Part shown: one piece after another, positions 1-9,959 of the stretch
How the letters are laid out: every line of letters begins with the position of its first letter
Numbering within the stretch: position 1 is the stretch's first letter
NCBI RefSeq assembly: GCF_050003625.1
Contig: NW_027445841.1
Location: forward strand, 434,001-498,000
Reading direction: 5' to 3'
Origin: Haematobia irritans
Lineage: Eukaryota > Arthropoda > Insecta > Diptera > Muscidae
Length of the DNA: 64,000 nt
The notes under the pieces: generated by a model
The model's input: the letters and a program-made list of their open reading frames with translations, nothing else
What the model was told of the DNA's origin: nothing
Databases searched by the model: none
Program-made: the position numbers and the translations under genes

Positions 1-246
1 CATCAAAAATTGAAAAATCCACCCAAATCCTAAAAAAATTGAAATTTTTATATGAAAAACTTCTTTTGGCCATATCTCCTTAAATATGCGTCCTAGAGCG
101 AAAAGGACGATAATTCGTGACCACCCTCAAAAATTTGAAAAATCCACCCAAAACCTAAAAAAAATTGAAATTTTTATATGAAAAACTTCTTTTGGCCATA
201 TCTCCTTAAATATGCGTCCTAGAGCGAAAAGGACGATAATTCGTGA

Positions 247-714
247 CCACCATCAAAAAATTGAAAAATCCACCCAAAACCTAAAAAAATTGAAATTTTT
301 ATATGAAAAACTTCTTTTGGCCATATCTCCTAAACTAAGCGTCCTAGAGCGAAAAGGACGATAATTCGTGACCACCCTCAAAAAATTCAAAAATCCACCC
401 AAAACCTAAAAAAATTGAAATTTTTATATGAAAAACTTCTAAACTAAGCGTCCTAGAGCGAAAAGGACGATAATTCGTGACCACCATCAAAAAATTGAAA
501 AATCCACCCAAAACCTAAAAAAATTGAAATTTTTATATGAAAAACTTCTTTTGGCCATATCTCCTAAACTAAGCGTCCTAGAGCGAAAAGGACGATAATT
601 CGTGACCACCCTCAAAAAATTCAAAAATCCACCCAAAACCTAAAAAAATTGAAATTTTTATATGAAAAACTTCTAAACTAAGCGTCCTAGAGCGAAAAGG
701 ACGATAATTCGTGA
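247..714 (+). repeat. 234-bp dimer repeated twice, each with a 109-bp monomer
   Basis: Two copies (247-480 and 481-714) each consist of one full 125-bp monomer (ccacca head, ctaaactaagcg tail) followed by a 109-bp monomer (372-480, 606-714). The short monomer lost 16 bp: cttct runs straight into aaactaagcg, skipping tttggccatatctcct. The same junction in both copies means the deletion came first and the dimer was then duplicated. The junction lies between the similar strings cttct and ctcct, which suggests slippage at short homology. I saw this deletion nowhere else in the window. Confidence 0.9.
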
Positions 715-1097
715 CCACCCTCAAAAAATTCAAAAATCCACCCAAAACCTAAAAAAATTGAAATTTTTATATGAAAAACTTCTTTTGGCCATATCTCCTT
801 AAATATGCGTCCTAGAGCGAAAAGGACGATAATTCGTGACCACCCTCAAAAAATTTAAAAATCCACCCAAAACCTAAAAAAATTTTAGTTTTTATATGAA
901 AAACTTCTTTTGGCCATATCTCCTTAAATATGCGTCCTAGAGCGAAAAGGACGATAATTCGTGACCACCCTCAAAAAATTTAAAAATCCACCCAAAACCT
1001 AAAAAAATTTTAATTTTTATATGAAAAACTTCTTTTGGCCATATCTCCTTAAATATGCGTCCTAGAGCGAAAAGGACGATAATTCGTGACCACCCTC

Positions 1098-1153
1098 AAA
1101 AAATTGAAAAATCCACCCAAAACCTAAAAAAATTGAAATTTTTATATGAAAAA
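1098..1153. other. Phased A-tract half of the monomer (predicted curved DNA)
   Basis: In the reference monomer A-runs fall at positions 9-14, 18-22, 30-33, 37-43, 47-49 (joined to T50-54) and 60-64. Their centres lie at about 11.5, 20, 31.5, 40, 50.5 and 62, a mean spacing near 10 bp, one helical turn. A-tracts in helical phase are known to bend DNA. I infer that this half of each monomer is intrinsically curved, about 500 times over in the window. The attc and attt variants keep the A-runs, so phasing survives the common polymorphisms. Curvature was not computed. Confidence 0.6.
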
Positions 1154-1182
1154 CTTCTTTTGGCCATATCTCCTTAAATATG

Positions 1183-1203
1183 CGTCCTAGAGCGAAAAGG
1201 ACG
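1183..1203. other. Short inverted repeat (6-bp stem, 9-nt loop) in the monomer
   Basis: Monomer positions 94-99 (cgtcct) and 109-114 (aggacg) are exact reverse complements around the loop agagcgaaa, so either strand could form a small hairpin. A CpG sits at the outer end of each stem arm. The structure is kept in the majority tail types (ccttaaatatgcg and ctaaactaagcg). It loses its outer pair in monomers whose tail ends in cc (ctaaactaagcctcct) and is weakened in the rare gcgccctagacc type. The 9-bp deletion at 35631 and 41988 removes one arm. A 6-bp stem is weak, so a function is not established. Confidence 0.5.
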
Positions 1204-1214
1204 ATAATTCGTGA

Positions 1215-2768
1215 CCACCATCAAAAAGTTGAAAAATCCAAATCCTAAAAAAATTGAAATTTTTATATGAAAAACTTCTTTTGGCCATATCTCCTAAACT
1301 AAGCGTCCTAGAGCGAAAAGGACGATAATTCGTGACCACCCTCAAAAATTTGAAAAATCCACCCAAAACCTAAAAAAATTGAAATTTTTATATGAAAAAC
1401 TTCTTTTGGCCATATCTCCTTAAATATGCGTCCTAGAGCGAAAAGGACGATAATTCGTGACCACCATCAAAAATTTGAAAAATCCACCCAAAACCTAAAA
1501 AAATTGATAGTTTTATATGAAAAACTTCTTTTGGCCATATCTCCTTAAATATGCGTCCTAGAGCGAAAAGGACGATAATTCGTGACCACCATCAAAAATT
1601 GAAAAATCCACCCAAATCCTAAAAAAATTGAAATTTTTATATGAAAAACTTCTTTTGGCCATATCTCCTAAACTAAGCGTCCTAGAGCGAAAAGGACGAT
1701 AATTCGTGACCACCCTCAAAAATTTGAAAAATCCACCCAAAACCTAAAAAAATTGAAATTTTTATATGAAAAACTTCTTTTGGCCATATCTCCTTAAATA
1801 TGCGTCCTAGAGCGAAAAGGACGATAATTCGTGACCACCATCAAAAATTTGAAAAATCCACCCAAAACCTAAAAAAATTGATATTTTTATATGAAAAACT
1901 TCTTTTGGCCATATCTCCTTAAATATGCGTCCTAGAGCGAAAAGGACGATAATTCGTGACCACCCTCAAAAAGTTGCAAAATCCACCCAAAACCTAAAAA
2001 AATTGAAATTTTTATATGAAAAACTTCTTTTGGCCATATCTCCTTAAATATGCGCCCTAGACCGAAAAGGACGATAATTCGTGACCACCCTCAAAAAATT
2101 GAAAAATCCACCTAAAACCTAAAAAAATTGAAATTTTTATATGAAAAACTTCTTTTGGCCATATCTCCACCCAAAACCTAAAAAAATTGAAATTTTTATA
2201 TGAAAAACTTCTTTTGGCCATATCTCCTAAACTAAGCCTCCTAGAGCGAAAAGGACGATAATTCGTGACCACCCTCAAAAAATTGAAAAATCCACCCAAA
2301 ACCTAAAAAAATTGAAATTTTTATATGAAAAACTTCTTTTGGCCATATCTCCTAAACTAAGCGTCCTAGAGCGAAAAGGACGATAATTCGTGACCACCCT
2401 CAAAAAATTCAAAAATCCACCCAAAACCTAAAAAAATTGAAATTTTTATATGAAAAACTTCTTTTGGCCATATCTCCTTAAATATGCGTCCTAGAGCGAA
2501 AAGGACGATAATTCGTGACCACCCTCAAAAAATTGACAAATCCACTCAAAACCTAAAAAAATTGAAATTTTTATATGAAAAACTTCTTTTGGCCATATCT
2601 CCTTAAATATGCGTCCTAGAGCGAAAAGGACGATAATTCGTGACCACCCTCAAAAAATTGAAAAATCCACCCAAAACCTAAAAAAATTTTAATTTTTATA
2701 TGAAAAACTTCTTTTGGCCATATCTCCTTAAATATGCGTCCTAGAGCGAAAAGGACGATAATTCGTGA
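1215..2768 (+). repeat. Higher-order unit 1 (about 1,554 bp)
   Basis: The unit opens with a shortened monomer whose spacer runs gaaaaatccaaatcc (loss of part of cacccaaa). It goes on through a ttgatag monomer, a ccacca/aaatcc monomer, a ttgatat monomer, a gcgccctagacc-marked monomer and a 59-bp runt at 2157-2215. The same order of rare marks recurs in units 2 and 3, so these are copies of one higher-order unit. Unit 1 differs from the other two at its runt (cctaaaacc before it, cccaaaacc after it), which makes it the outlier of the three. Confidence 0.85.
2157..2215 (+). repeat. 59-bp runt monomer (unit 1)
   Basis: ggccatatctcc joins directly to acccaaaacc at 2168|2169, deleting 66 bp (tail of one monomer and head of the next). 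The flanks share tcc, so microhomology at the breakpoint is likely. Successive ggcc blocks are 59 bp apart instead of 125. Confidence 0.9.
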
Positions 2769-4821
2769 CCACCATCAAAAATTGAAAAATCCAAATCCTA
2801 AAAAAATTGAAATTTTTATATGAAAAACTTCTTTTGGCCATATCTCCTAAACTAAGCGTCCTAGAGCGAAAAGGACGATAATTCGTGACCACCCTCAAAA
2901 ATTTGAAAAATCCACCCAAAACCTAAAAAAATTGAAATTTTTATATGAAAAACTTCTTTTGGCCATATCTCCTTAAATATGCGTCCTAGAGCGAAAAGGA
3001 CGATAATTCGTGACCACCATCAAAAATTTGAAAAATCCACCCAAAACCTAAAAAAATTGATAGTTTTATATGAAAAACTTCTTTTGGCCATATCTCCTTA
3101 AATATGCGTCCTAGAGCGAAAAGGACGATAATTCGTGACCACCATCAAAAATTGAAAAATCCACCCAAATCCTAAAAAAATTGAAATTTTTATATGAAAA
3201 ACTTCTTTTGGCCATATCTCCTAAACTAAGCGTCCTAGAGCGAAAAGGACGATAATTCGTGACCACCCTCAAAAATTTGAAAAATCCACCCAAAACCTAA
3301 AAAAATTGAAATTTTTATATGAAAAACTTCTTTTGGCCATATCTCCTTAAATATGCGTCCTAGAGCGAAAAGGACGATAATTCGTGACCACCATCAAAAA
3401 TTTGAAAAATCCACCCAAAACCTAAAAAAATTGATATTTTTATATGAAAAACTTCTTTTGGCCATATCTCCTTAAATATGCGTCCTAGAGCGAAAAGGAC
3501 GATAATTCGTGACCACCCTCAAAAAGTTGCAAAATCCACCCAAAACCTAAAAAAATTGAAATTTTTATATGAAAAACTTCTTTTGGCCATATCTCCTTAA
3601 ATATGCGCCCTAGACCGAAAAGGACGATAATTCGTGACCACCCTCAAAAAATTGAAAAATCCACCCAAAACCTAAAAAAATTGAAATTTTTATATGAAAA
3701 ACTTCTTTTGGCCATATCTCCACCCAAAAACTAAAAAAATTGAAATTTTTATATGAAAAACTTCTTTTGGCCATATCTCCTAAACTAAGCCTCCTAGAGC
3801 GAAAAGGACGATAATTCGTGACCACCCTCAAAAAATTGAAAAATCCACCCAAAACCTAAAAAAATTGAAATTTTTATATGAAAAACTTCTTTTGGCCATA
3901 TCTCCTAAACTAAGCGTCCTAGAGCGAAAAGGACGATAATTCGTGACCACCCTCAAAAAATTCAAAAATCCACCCAAAACCTAAAAAAATTGAAATTTTT
4001 ATATGAAAAACTTCTTTTGGCCATATCTCCTTAAATATGCGTCCTAGAGCGAAAAGGACGATAATTCGTGACCACCCTCAAAAAATTGACAAATCCACTC
4101 AAAACCTAAAAAAATTGAAATTTTTATATGAAAAACTTCTTTTGGCCATATCTCCTTAAATATGCGTCCTAGAGCGAAAAGGACGATAATTCGTGACCAC
4201 CCTCAAAAAATTTAAAAATCCACCCAAAACCTAAAAAAATTTTAATTTTTATATGAAAAACTTCTTTTGGCCATATCTCCTTAAATATGCGTCCTAGAGC
4301 GAAAAGGACGATAATTCGTGACCACCCTCAAAAAATTTAAAAATCCACCCAAAACCTAAAAAAATTTTAATTTTTATATGAAAAACTTCTTTTGGCCATA
4401 TCTCCTTAAATATGCGTCCTAGAGCGAAAAGGATGATAATTCGTGACCACCCTCAAAAAATTGAAAAATCCACCCAAAACCTTAAAAAATTGAAATTTTT
4501 ATATGAAAAACTTCTTTTGGCCATATCTCCTTAAATATGCGTCCTAGAGCGAAAAGGACGATAATTCGTGACCACCCTCAAAAAATTGACAAATCCACTC
4601 AAAACCTAAAAAAATTGAAATTTTTATATGAAAAACTTCTTTTGGCCATATCTCCTTAAATATGCGTCCTAGAGCGAAAAGGACGATAATTCGTGACCAC
4701 CCTCAAAAAATTTAAAAATCCACCCAAAACCTAAAAAAATTTTAATTTTTATATGAAAAACTTCTTTTGGCCATATCTCCTTAAATATGCGTCCTAGAGC
4801 GAAAAGGACGATAATTCGTGA
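2769..4821 (+). repeat. Higher-order unit 2 (2,053 bp)
   Basis: This has the same ordered marks as unit 1 but is about 500 bp (four monomers) longer. The extra length sits near 4.1-4.7 kb: the monomer marked gacaaatccactc appears at about 4088 and again at about 4588, so four monomers were duplicated inside the unit. It also carries the private mark ggatgataattc at 4431. Unit 2 and unit 3 share cccaaaaact just after the runt junction, so they are sisters relative to unit 1. Confidence 0.85.
3710..3768 (+). repeat. 59-bp runt monomer (unit 2)
   Basis: This is the same junction as at 2168, here at 3721|3722, offset 1,553 bp. It has a c-to-a change just downstream (cccaaaaact) that is shared with the unit 3 runt. 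Confidence 0.9.
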
Positions 4822-6480
4822 CCACCATCAAAAATTGAAAAATCCAAATCCTAAAAAAATTGAAATTTTTATATGAAAAACTTCTTTTGGCCATATCTCC
4901 TAAACTAAGCGTCCTAGAGCGAAAAGGACGATAATTCGTGACCACCCTCAAAAATTTGAAAAATCCACCCAAAACCTAAAAAAATTGAAATTTTTATATG
5001 AAAAACTTCTTTTGGCCATATCTCCTTAAATATGCGTCCTAGAGCGAAAAGGACGATAATTCGTGACCACCATCAAAAATTTGAAAAATCCACCCAAAAC
5101 CTAAAAAAATTGATAGTTTTATATGAAAAACTTCTTTTGGCCATATCTCCTTAAATATGCGTCCTAGAGCGAAAAGGACGATAATTCGTGACCACCATCA
5201 AAAATTGAAAAATCCACCCAAATCCTAAAAAAATTGAAATTTTTATATGAAAAACTTCTTTTGGCCATATCTCCTAAACTAAGCGTCCTAGAGCGAAAAG
5301 GACGATAATTCGTGACCACCCTCAAAAATTTGAAAAATCCACCCAAAACCTAAAAAAATTGAAATTTTTATATGAAAAACTTCTTTTGGCCATATCTCCT
5401 TAAATATGCGTCCTAGAGCGAAAAGGACGATAATTCGTGACCACCATCAAAAATTTGAAAAATCCACCCAAAACCTAAAAAAATTGATATTTTTATATGA
5501 AAAACTTCTTTTGGCCATATCTCCTTAAATATGCGTCCTAGAGCGAAAAGGACGATAATTCGTGACCACCCTCAAAAAGTTGCAAAATCCACCCAAAACC
5601 TAAAAAAATTGAAATTTTTATATGAAAAACTTCTTTTGGCCATATCTCCTTAAATATGCGCCCTAGACCGAAAAGGACGATAATTCGTGACCACCCTCAA
5701 AAAATTGAAAAATCCACCCAAAACCTAAAAAAATTGAAATTTTTATATGAAAAACTTCTTTTGGCCATATCTCCACCCAAAAACTAAAAAAATTGAAATT
5801 TTTATATGAAAAACTTCTTTTGGCCATATCTCCTAAACTAAGCCTCCTAGAGCGAAAAGGACGATAATTCGTGACCACCCTCAAAAAATTGAAAAATCCA
5901 CCCAAAACCTAAAAAAATTGAAATTTTTATATGAAAAACTTCTTTTGGCCATATCTCCTAAACTAAGCGTCCTAGAGCGAAAAGGACGATAATTCGTGAC
6001 CACCCTCAAAAAATTCAAAAATCCACCCAAAACCTAAAAAAATTGAAATTTTTATATGAAAAACTTCTTTTGGCCATATCTCCTTAAATATGCGTCCTAG
6101 AGCGAAAAGGACGATAATTCGTGACCACCCTCAAAAAATTGACAAATCCACTCAAAACCTAAAAAAATTGAAATTTTTATATGAAAAACTTCTTTTGGCC
6201 ATATCTCCTTAAATATGCGTCCTAGAGCGAAAAGGACGATAATTCGTGACCACCCTCAAAAAATTTAAAAATCCACCCAAAACCTAAAAAAATTTTAATT
6301 TTTATATGAAAAACTTCTTTTGGCCATATCTCCTTAAATATGCGTCCTAGAGCGAAAAGGATGATAATTCGTGACCACCCTCAAAAAATTGAAAAATCCA
6401 CCCAAAACCTTAAAAAATTGAAATTTTTATATGAAAAACTTCTTTTGGCCATATCTCCTTAAATATGCGTCCTAGAGCGA
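4822..6480 (+). repeat. Higher-order unit 3 (partial)
   Basis: The unit follows unit 2 at a constant offset of 2,053 bp through the runt (5763-5821) and the gacaaatccactc monomer at about 6141. It then loses one monomer relative to unit 2: the ggatgataattc mark is at 6359, offset 1,928. From about 5970 the same bases also form the start of the block that was copied to 9960, so two rounds of duplication overlap here. Confidence 0.8.
5763..5821 (+). repeat. 59-bp runt monomer (unit 3)
   Basis: This is the same junction again, at 5774|5775, offset 2,053 bp from the unit 2 runt, and it carries the same cccaaaaact change. The three runts descend from one deletion event. Confidence 0.9.
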
Positions 6481-9400
6481 AAAGGACGATAATTCGTGAC
6501 CACCCTCAAAAAATTGAAAAATCCACCCAAAACCTAAAAAAATTGAAATTTTTATATGAAAAACTTCTTTTGGCCATATCTCCTTAAATATGCGTCCTAG
6601 AGCGAAAAGGACGATAATTCGTGACCACCCTCAAAAAATTGAAAAATCCACCCAAAACCTAAAAAAATTGAAATTTTTATATGAAAAACTTCTTTTGGCC
6701 ATATCTCCTAAACTAAGCCTCCTAGAGCGAAAAGGACGATAATTCCTGACCACCCTCAAAAAATTGAAAAATCCACCCAAAACCTAAAAAAATTGAAATT
6801 TTTATATGAAAAAATTCTTTTGGCCATATCTCCTTAAATATGCGTCCTAGAGCGAAAAGGACGATAATTCGTGACCACCCTCAAAAAATTGAAAAATCCA
6901 CCCAAAACCTAAAAAAATTGAAATTTTTATATGAAAAACTTCTTTTGGCCATATCTCCTAAACTAAGCGTCCTAGAGCGAAAAGGACGATAATTCGTGAC
7001 CACCCTCAAAAAATAGAAAAATCCACCCAAAACCTAAAAAAATTGAAATTTTTATATGAAAAACTTCTTTTGTCCATATCTCCTAAACTAAGCGTCCTAG
7101 AGCGAAAAGGACGATAATTCGTGACCACCCTCAAAAAATTCAAAAATCCACCCAAAACCTAAAAAAATTGAAATTTTTATATGAAAAACTTCTTTTGGCC
7201 ATATCTCCTTAAATATGCGTCCTAGAGCGAAAAGGACGATAATTCGTGACCACCCTCAAAAAATTGAAAAATCCACCCAAAACCTAAAAAAATTGAAATT
7301 TTTATATGAAAAACTTCTTTTGGCCATATCTCCTTAAATATGCGTCCTAGAGCGAAAAGGACGATTTCGTGACCACCCTCAAAAAATTTAAAAATCCACC
7401 CAAAACCTAAAAAAATTTTAATTTTTATATGAAAAACTTCTTTTGCCCATATCTCCTTAAATATGCGTCCTAGAGCGAAAAGGACGATAATTCGTGACCA
7501 CCCTCAAAAAATTTAAAAATCCACCCAAAACCTAAAAAAATTTTAATTTTTATATGAAAAACTTCTTTTGGCCATATCTCCTTAAATATGCGTCCTAGAG
7601 CGACAAGGACGATAATTCGTGACCACCCTCAAAAAATTTAAAAATCCACCCAAAACCTGAAAAAATTGAAATTTTTATATGAAAAACTTCTTTTGGCCAT
7701 ATCTCCTTAAATATGCGTCCTAGAGCGAAAAGGACGATAATTCGTGACCACCCTCAAAAAATTGAAAAATCCACCCAAAACCTTAAAAAATTGAAATTTT
7801 TATATGAAAAACTTCTTTTGGCCATATCTCCTTAAATATGCGTCCTAGAGCGAAAAGGACGATAATTCGTGACCACCCTCAAAAAATTCAAAAATCCACC
7901 CAAAACCTAAAAAAATTGAAATTTTTATATGAAAAACTTCTTTTGGCCATATCTCCTTAAATATGCGTCCTAGAGCGAAAAGGACGATAATTCGTGACCA
8001 CCCTCAAAAAATTGAAAAATCCACCCAAATCCTAAAAAAATTTAAATTTTTATATGAAAAACTTCTTTTGGCCATATCTCCTTAAATATGCGCCCTAGAC
8101 CGAAAAGGACGATAATTCGTGACCACCCTCAAAAATTTTAAAAATCCACCCAAAACCTAAAGAAATTTAAATTTTTATATGAAAAACTTCTTTTGGCCAT
8201 ATCTCCTAAACTAAGCGTCCTAGAGCGAAAAGGACGATAATTCGTGACCACCCTCAAAAATTTGAAAAATCCACCCAAAACCTAAAACAATTGAAATTTT
8301 TATATGAAAAACTTCTTTTGGCCATATCTCCTTAAATATGCGTCCTAGAGCGAAAAGGACGATAATTCGTGACCACCCTCAAAAAATTGAAAAATCCACC
8401 CAAAACCTAAAAAAATTTAAATTTTTATATGAAAAACTTCTTTTGGCCATATCTCCTAAACTAAGCGTCCTAGAGCGAAAAGGACGATAATTCGTGACCA
8501 CCCTCAAAAAATTCAAAAATCCACCCAAAACCTAAAAAAATTTAAATTTTTATATGAAAAACTTCTTTTGGCCATATCTCCTTAAATATGCGTCCTAGAG
8601 CGAAAAGGACGATAATTCGTGACCACCCTCAAAAAATTTAAAAATCCACCCAAAACCTAAAAAAATTTTAATTTTTATATGAAAAACTTCCTTTGGCCAT
8701 ATCTCCTTAAATATGCGTCCTAGAGCGAAAAGGACGATAATTCGTGACCACCCTCAAAAAATTTAAAAATCCACCCAAAACCTAAAAAAATTTTAATTTT
8801 TATATGAAAAACTTCTTTTGGCCATATCTCCTTAAATATGCGTCCTAGAGCGAAAAGGACGATAATTCGTGACCACCCTCAAAAAATTTAAAAATCCACC
8901 CAAAACCTAAAAAATTTTAATTTTTATATGAAAAACTTCTTTTGGCCATATCTCCTTAAATATGCGTCCTACAGCGAAAAGGACGATAATTCGTGACCAC
9001 CCTCAAAAAATTGAAAAATCCACCCAAATCCTAAAAAAATTGAAATTTTTATATGAAAAACTTCTTTTGGCCATATCTCCTAAACTAAGCGTCCTAGAGC
9101 GAAAAGGACGATAATTCGTGACCACCCTCAAAAATTTGAAAAATCCACCCAAAACCTAAAAAAATTGAAATTTTTATATGAAAAACTTCTTTTGGCCATA
9201 TCTCCTAAACTAAGCGTCCTAGAGCGAAAAGGGCAATTATTCGTGACCACCCTCAAAAAATTGAAGAATCCACCCAAAACCTAAAAAAATTTAAATTTTT
9301 ATATGAAAAACTTCTTTTGGCCATATCGCCTAAACTAAGCCTCCTAAGCGAAAAGGACGATATTTCGTGAGCACCCTCAAAAAATTGAAAAATCCACCAA

Positions 9401-9605
9401 AAACCTTAAAAAATTGAAATTTTTATATGAAAAACTTCTTTTGGCCATATCTCCTTAAATATGCGTCCTAGAACGAAAAGGACGATAATTCGTGACCACC
9501 CTCAAAAAATTGAAAAATCCACCCAAACTAAAAAAATTGAAATTTGTATATGAAAAACTTCTTTTGGCCATATCTCCTAAACTAAGCGTCCTAGAGCGAA
9601 AAGGA
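5970..9605 (+). repeat. 3.6-kb block, longer copy
   Basis: A string of private marks in this block recurs in the same order at 9960-12345: ggatgataattc (6359), aattcctgacc (6741), tgaaaaaattcttttgg (6806), the aaaaaatagaaaaatcc spacer, ttttgtccat (7071), ttttgcccat (7444), cctacagcg (8969), gggcaattattcg (9231) and cctaagcgaaaagg (about 9345). Offsets step from 3,990 to 4,115, 3,867 and 2,742 bp. This copy therefore has two monomers at about 7124-7371 (including a 2-bp deletion, acgatttcg) and nine further monomers between 7444 and 8971 that the other copy lacks. It lacks one monomer that the other copy has. Confidence 0.85.
9231..9370 (+). repeat. Most diverged monomer stretch, first copy
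   Basis: Several changes cluster here that are rare elsewhere: ggacgataattcg has become gggcaattattcg, the spacer reads ttgaagaatcc, ctcc is cgcc, ctcctagagcg has lost 3 bp (ctcctaagcg), and cgtgacc is cgtgagc. The cluster is copied intact at 11973-12112. It looks like an older, less homogenised patch. Confidence 0.85.
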
Positions 9606-9959
9606 CGATAATTCGTGACCACCCTCAAAAAATTTAAAAATCCACCCAAAACCTAAAAAAATTTTAATTTTTATATGAAAAACTTCTTTTGGCCATATCT
9701 CCTTAAATATGCGTCCTAGAGCGAAAAGGACGATAATTCGTGACCACCCTCAAAAAATTTAAAAATCCACCCAAAACCTAAAAAAATTGAAATTTTTATA
9801 TGAAAAACTTCTTTTGGCCATATCTCCTTAAATATGCGTCCTAGAGCGAAAAGGACGATAATTCGTGACCACCATCAAAAAGTTGAAAAATCCAAATCCT
9901 AAAAAAATTGAAATTTTTATATGAAAAACTTCTTTTGGCCATATCTCCTAAACTAAGCG
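9606..9959 (+). repeat. Satellite link between the two copies of the 3.6-kb block
   Basis: Ordinary monomers of the attt type, followed at about 9866-9960 by a monomer with ccatcaaaaagttg and the shortened gaaaaatccaaatcc. That last combination is the opening of higher-order unit 1 (1215), so this stretch is a fragment of that family rather than unrelated DNA. Confidence 0.7.

Larger units (their letters stand above)
1..1214 (+). repeat. Leading satellite block, mixed monomers
   Basis: The block starts with a partial monomer (1-120) whose first spacer is 1 bp short (ccatcaaaaattg) and which carries aaatcc instead of aaaacc. A 126-bp monomer with one extra A follows (121-246), then the doubled 234-bp dimer at 247-714. 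From 715 to 1214 come four ordinary 125-bp monomers: one attc type, two attt types with tttta middles, and the reference copy. No gene or non-satellite sequence is visible. Confidence 0.9.
1090..1214 (+). repeat. Reference 125-bp satellite monomer
   Basis: This copy matches the commonest form at every variable site, so it serves as the reference for positions used elsewhere. Position 1 is the first c of ccaccctc and position 125 is the last a of cgtga. Composition is 51 A, 33 T, 26 C and 15 G (32.8% GC). Positions 9-64 are A-tract rich with no CpG. Positions 70-90 hold the near-invariant ttttggccatatctcc. Positions 94-122 hold four CpGs and a short inverted repeat. Variable sites: position 6 (c/a), 14-17 (attg, attc, attt, atttg), 33-34 (aaaacc or aaatcc), 44-49 (ttgaaa, tttaaa, ttttaa, ttgata), 85-95 (tail types). 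The choice of start is arbitrary for a tandem repeat. Confidence 0.95.

Noticed and set aside
1..120. Telomere-like or unique flank at the window start
   Set aside because: The first 120 bases are a normal monomer entered at position 5, so the array continues to the left.
1140..1150. TATA-like promoter element in tttttatatgaaaa
   Set aside because: It is an AT-rich string present in every monomer with no adjacent transcription unit, so nothing supports promoter function.
1183..1203. Intrinsic terminator at the cgtcct/aggacg inverted repeat
   Set aside because: The stem is 6 bp and is not followed by a T-run on either strand, and there is no gene for it to terminate.
1205..1220. CENP-B box-like motif at attcgtgaccaccct
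   Set aside because: The TTCG core matches, but the required A and CGGG positions of the known box (nTTCGnnnnAnnCGGGn) do not, so it is only a partial resemblance.
2157..2215. Transposon footprint or target-site duplication at runt monomers
   Set aside because: The junctions are simple deletions with 2-3 bp microhomology, with no terminal inverted repeats or duplicated target site.
9231..9370. Foreign insertion or gene fragment at the most diverged monomers
   Set aside because: All bases can be aligned to the monomer with point changes and a 3-bp deletion, so it is a diverged satellite stretch.
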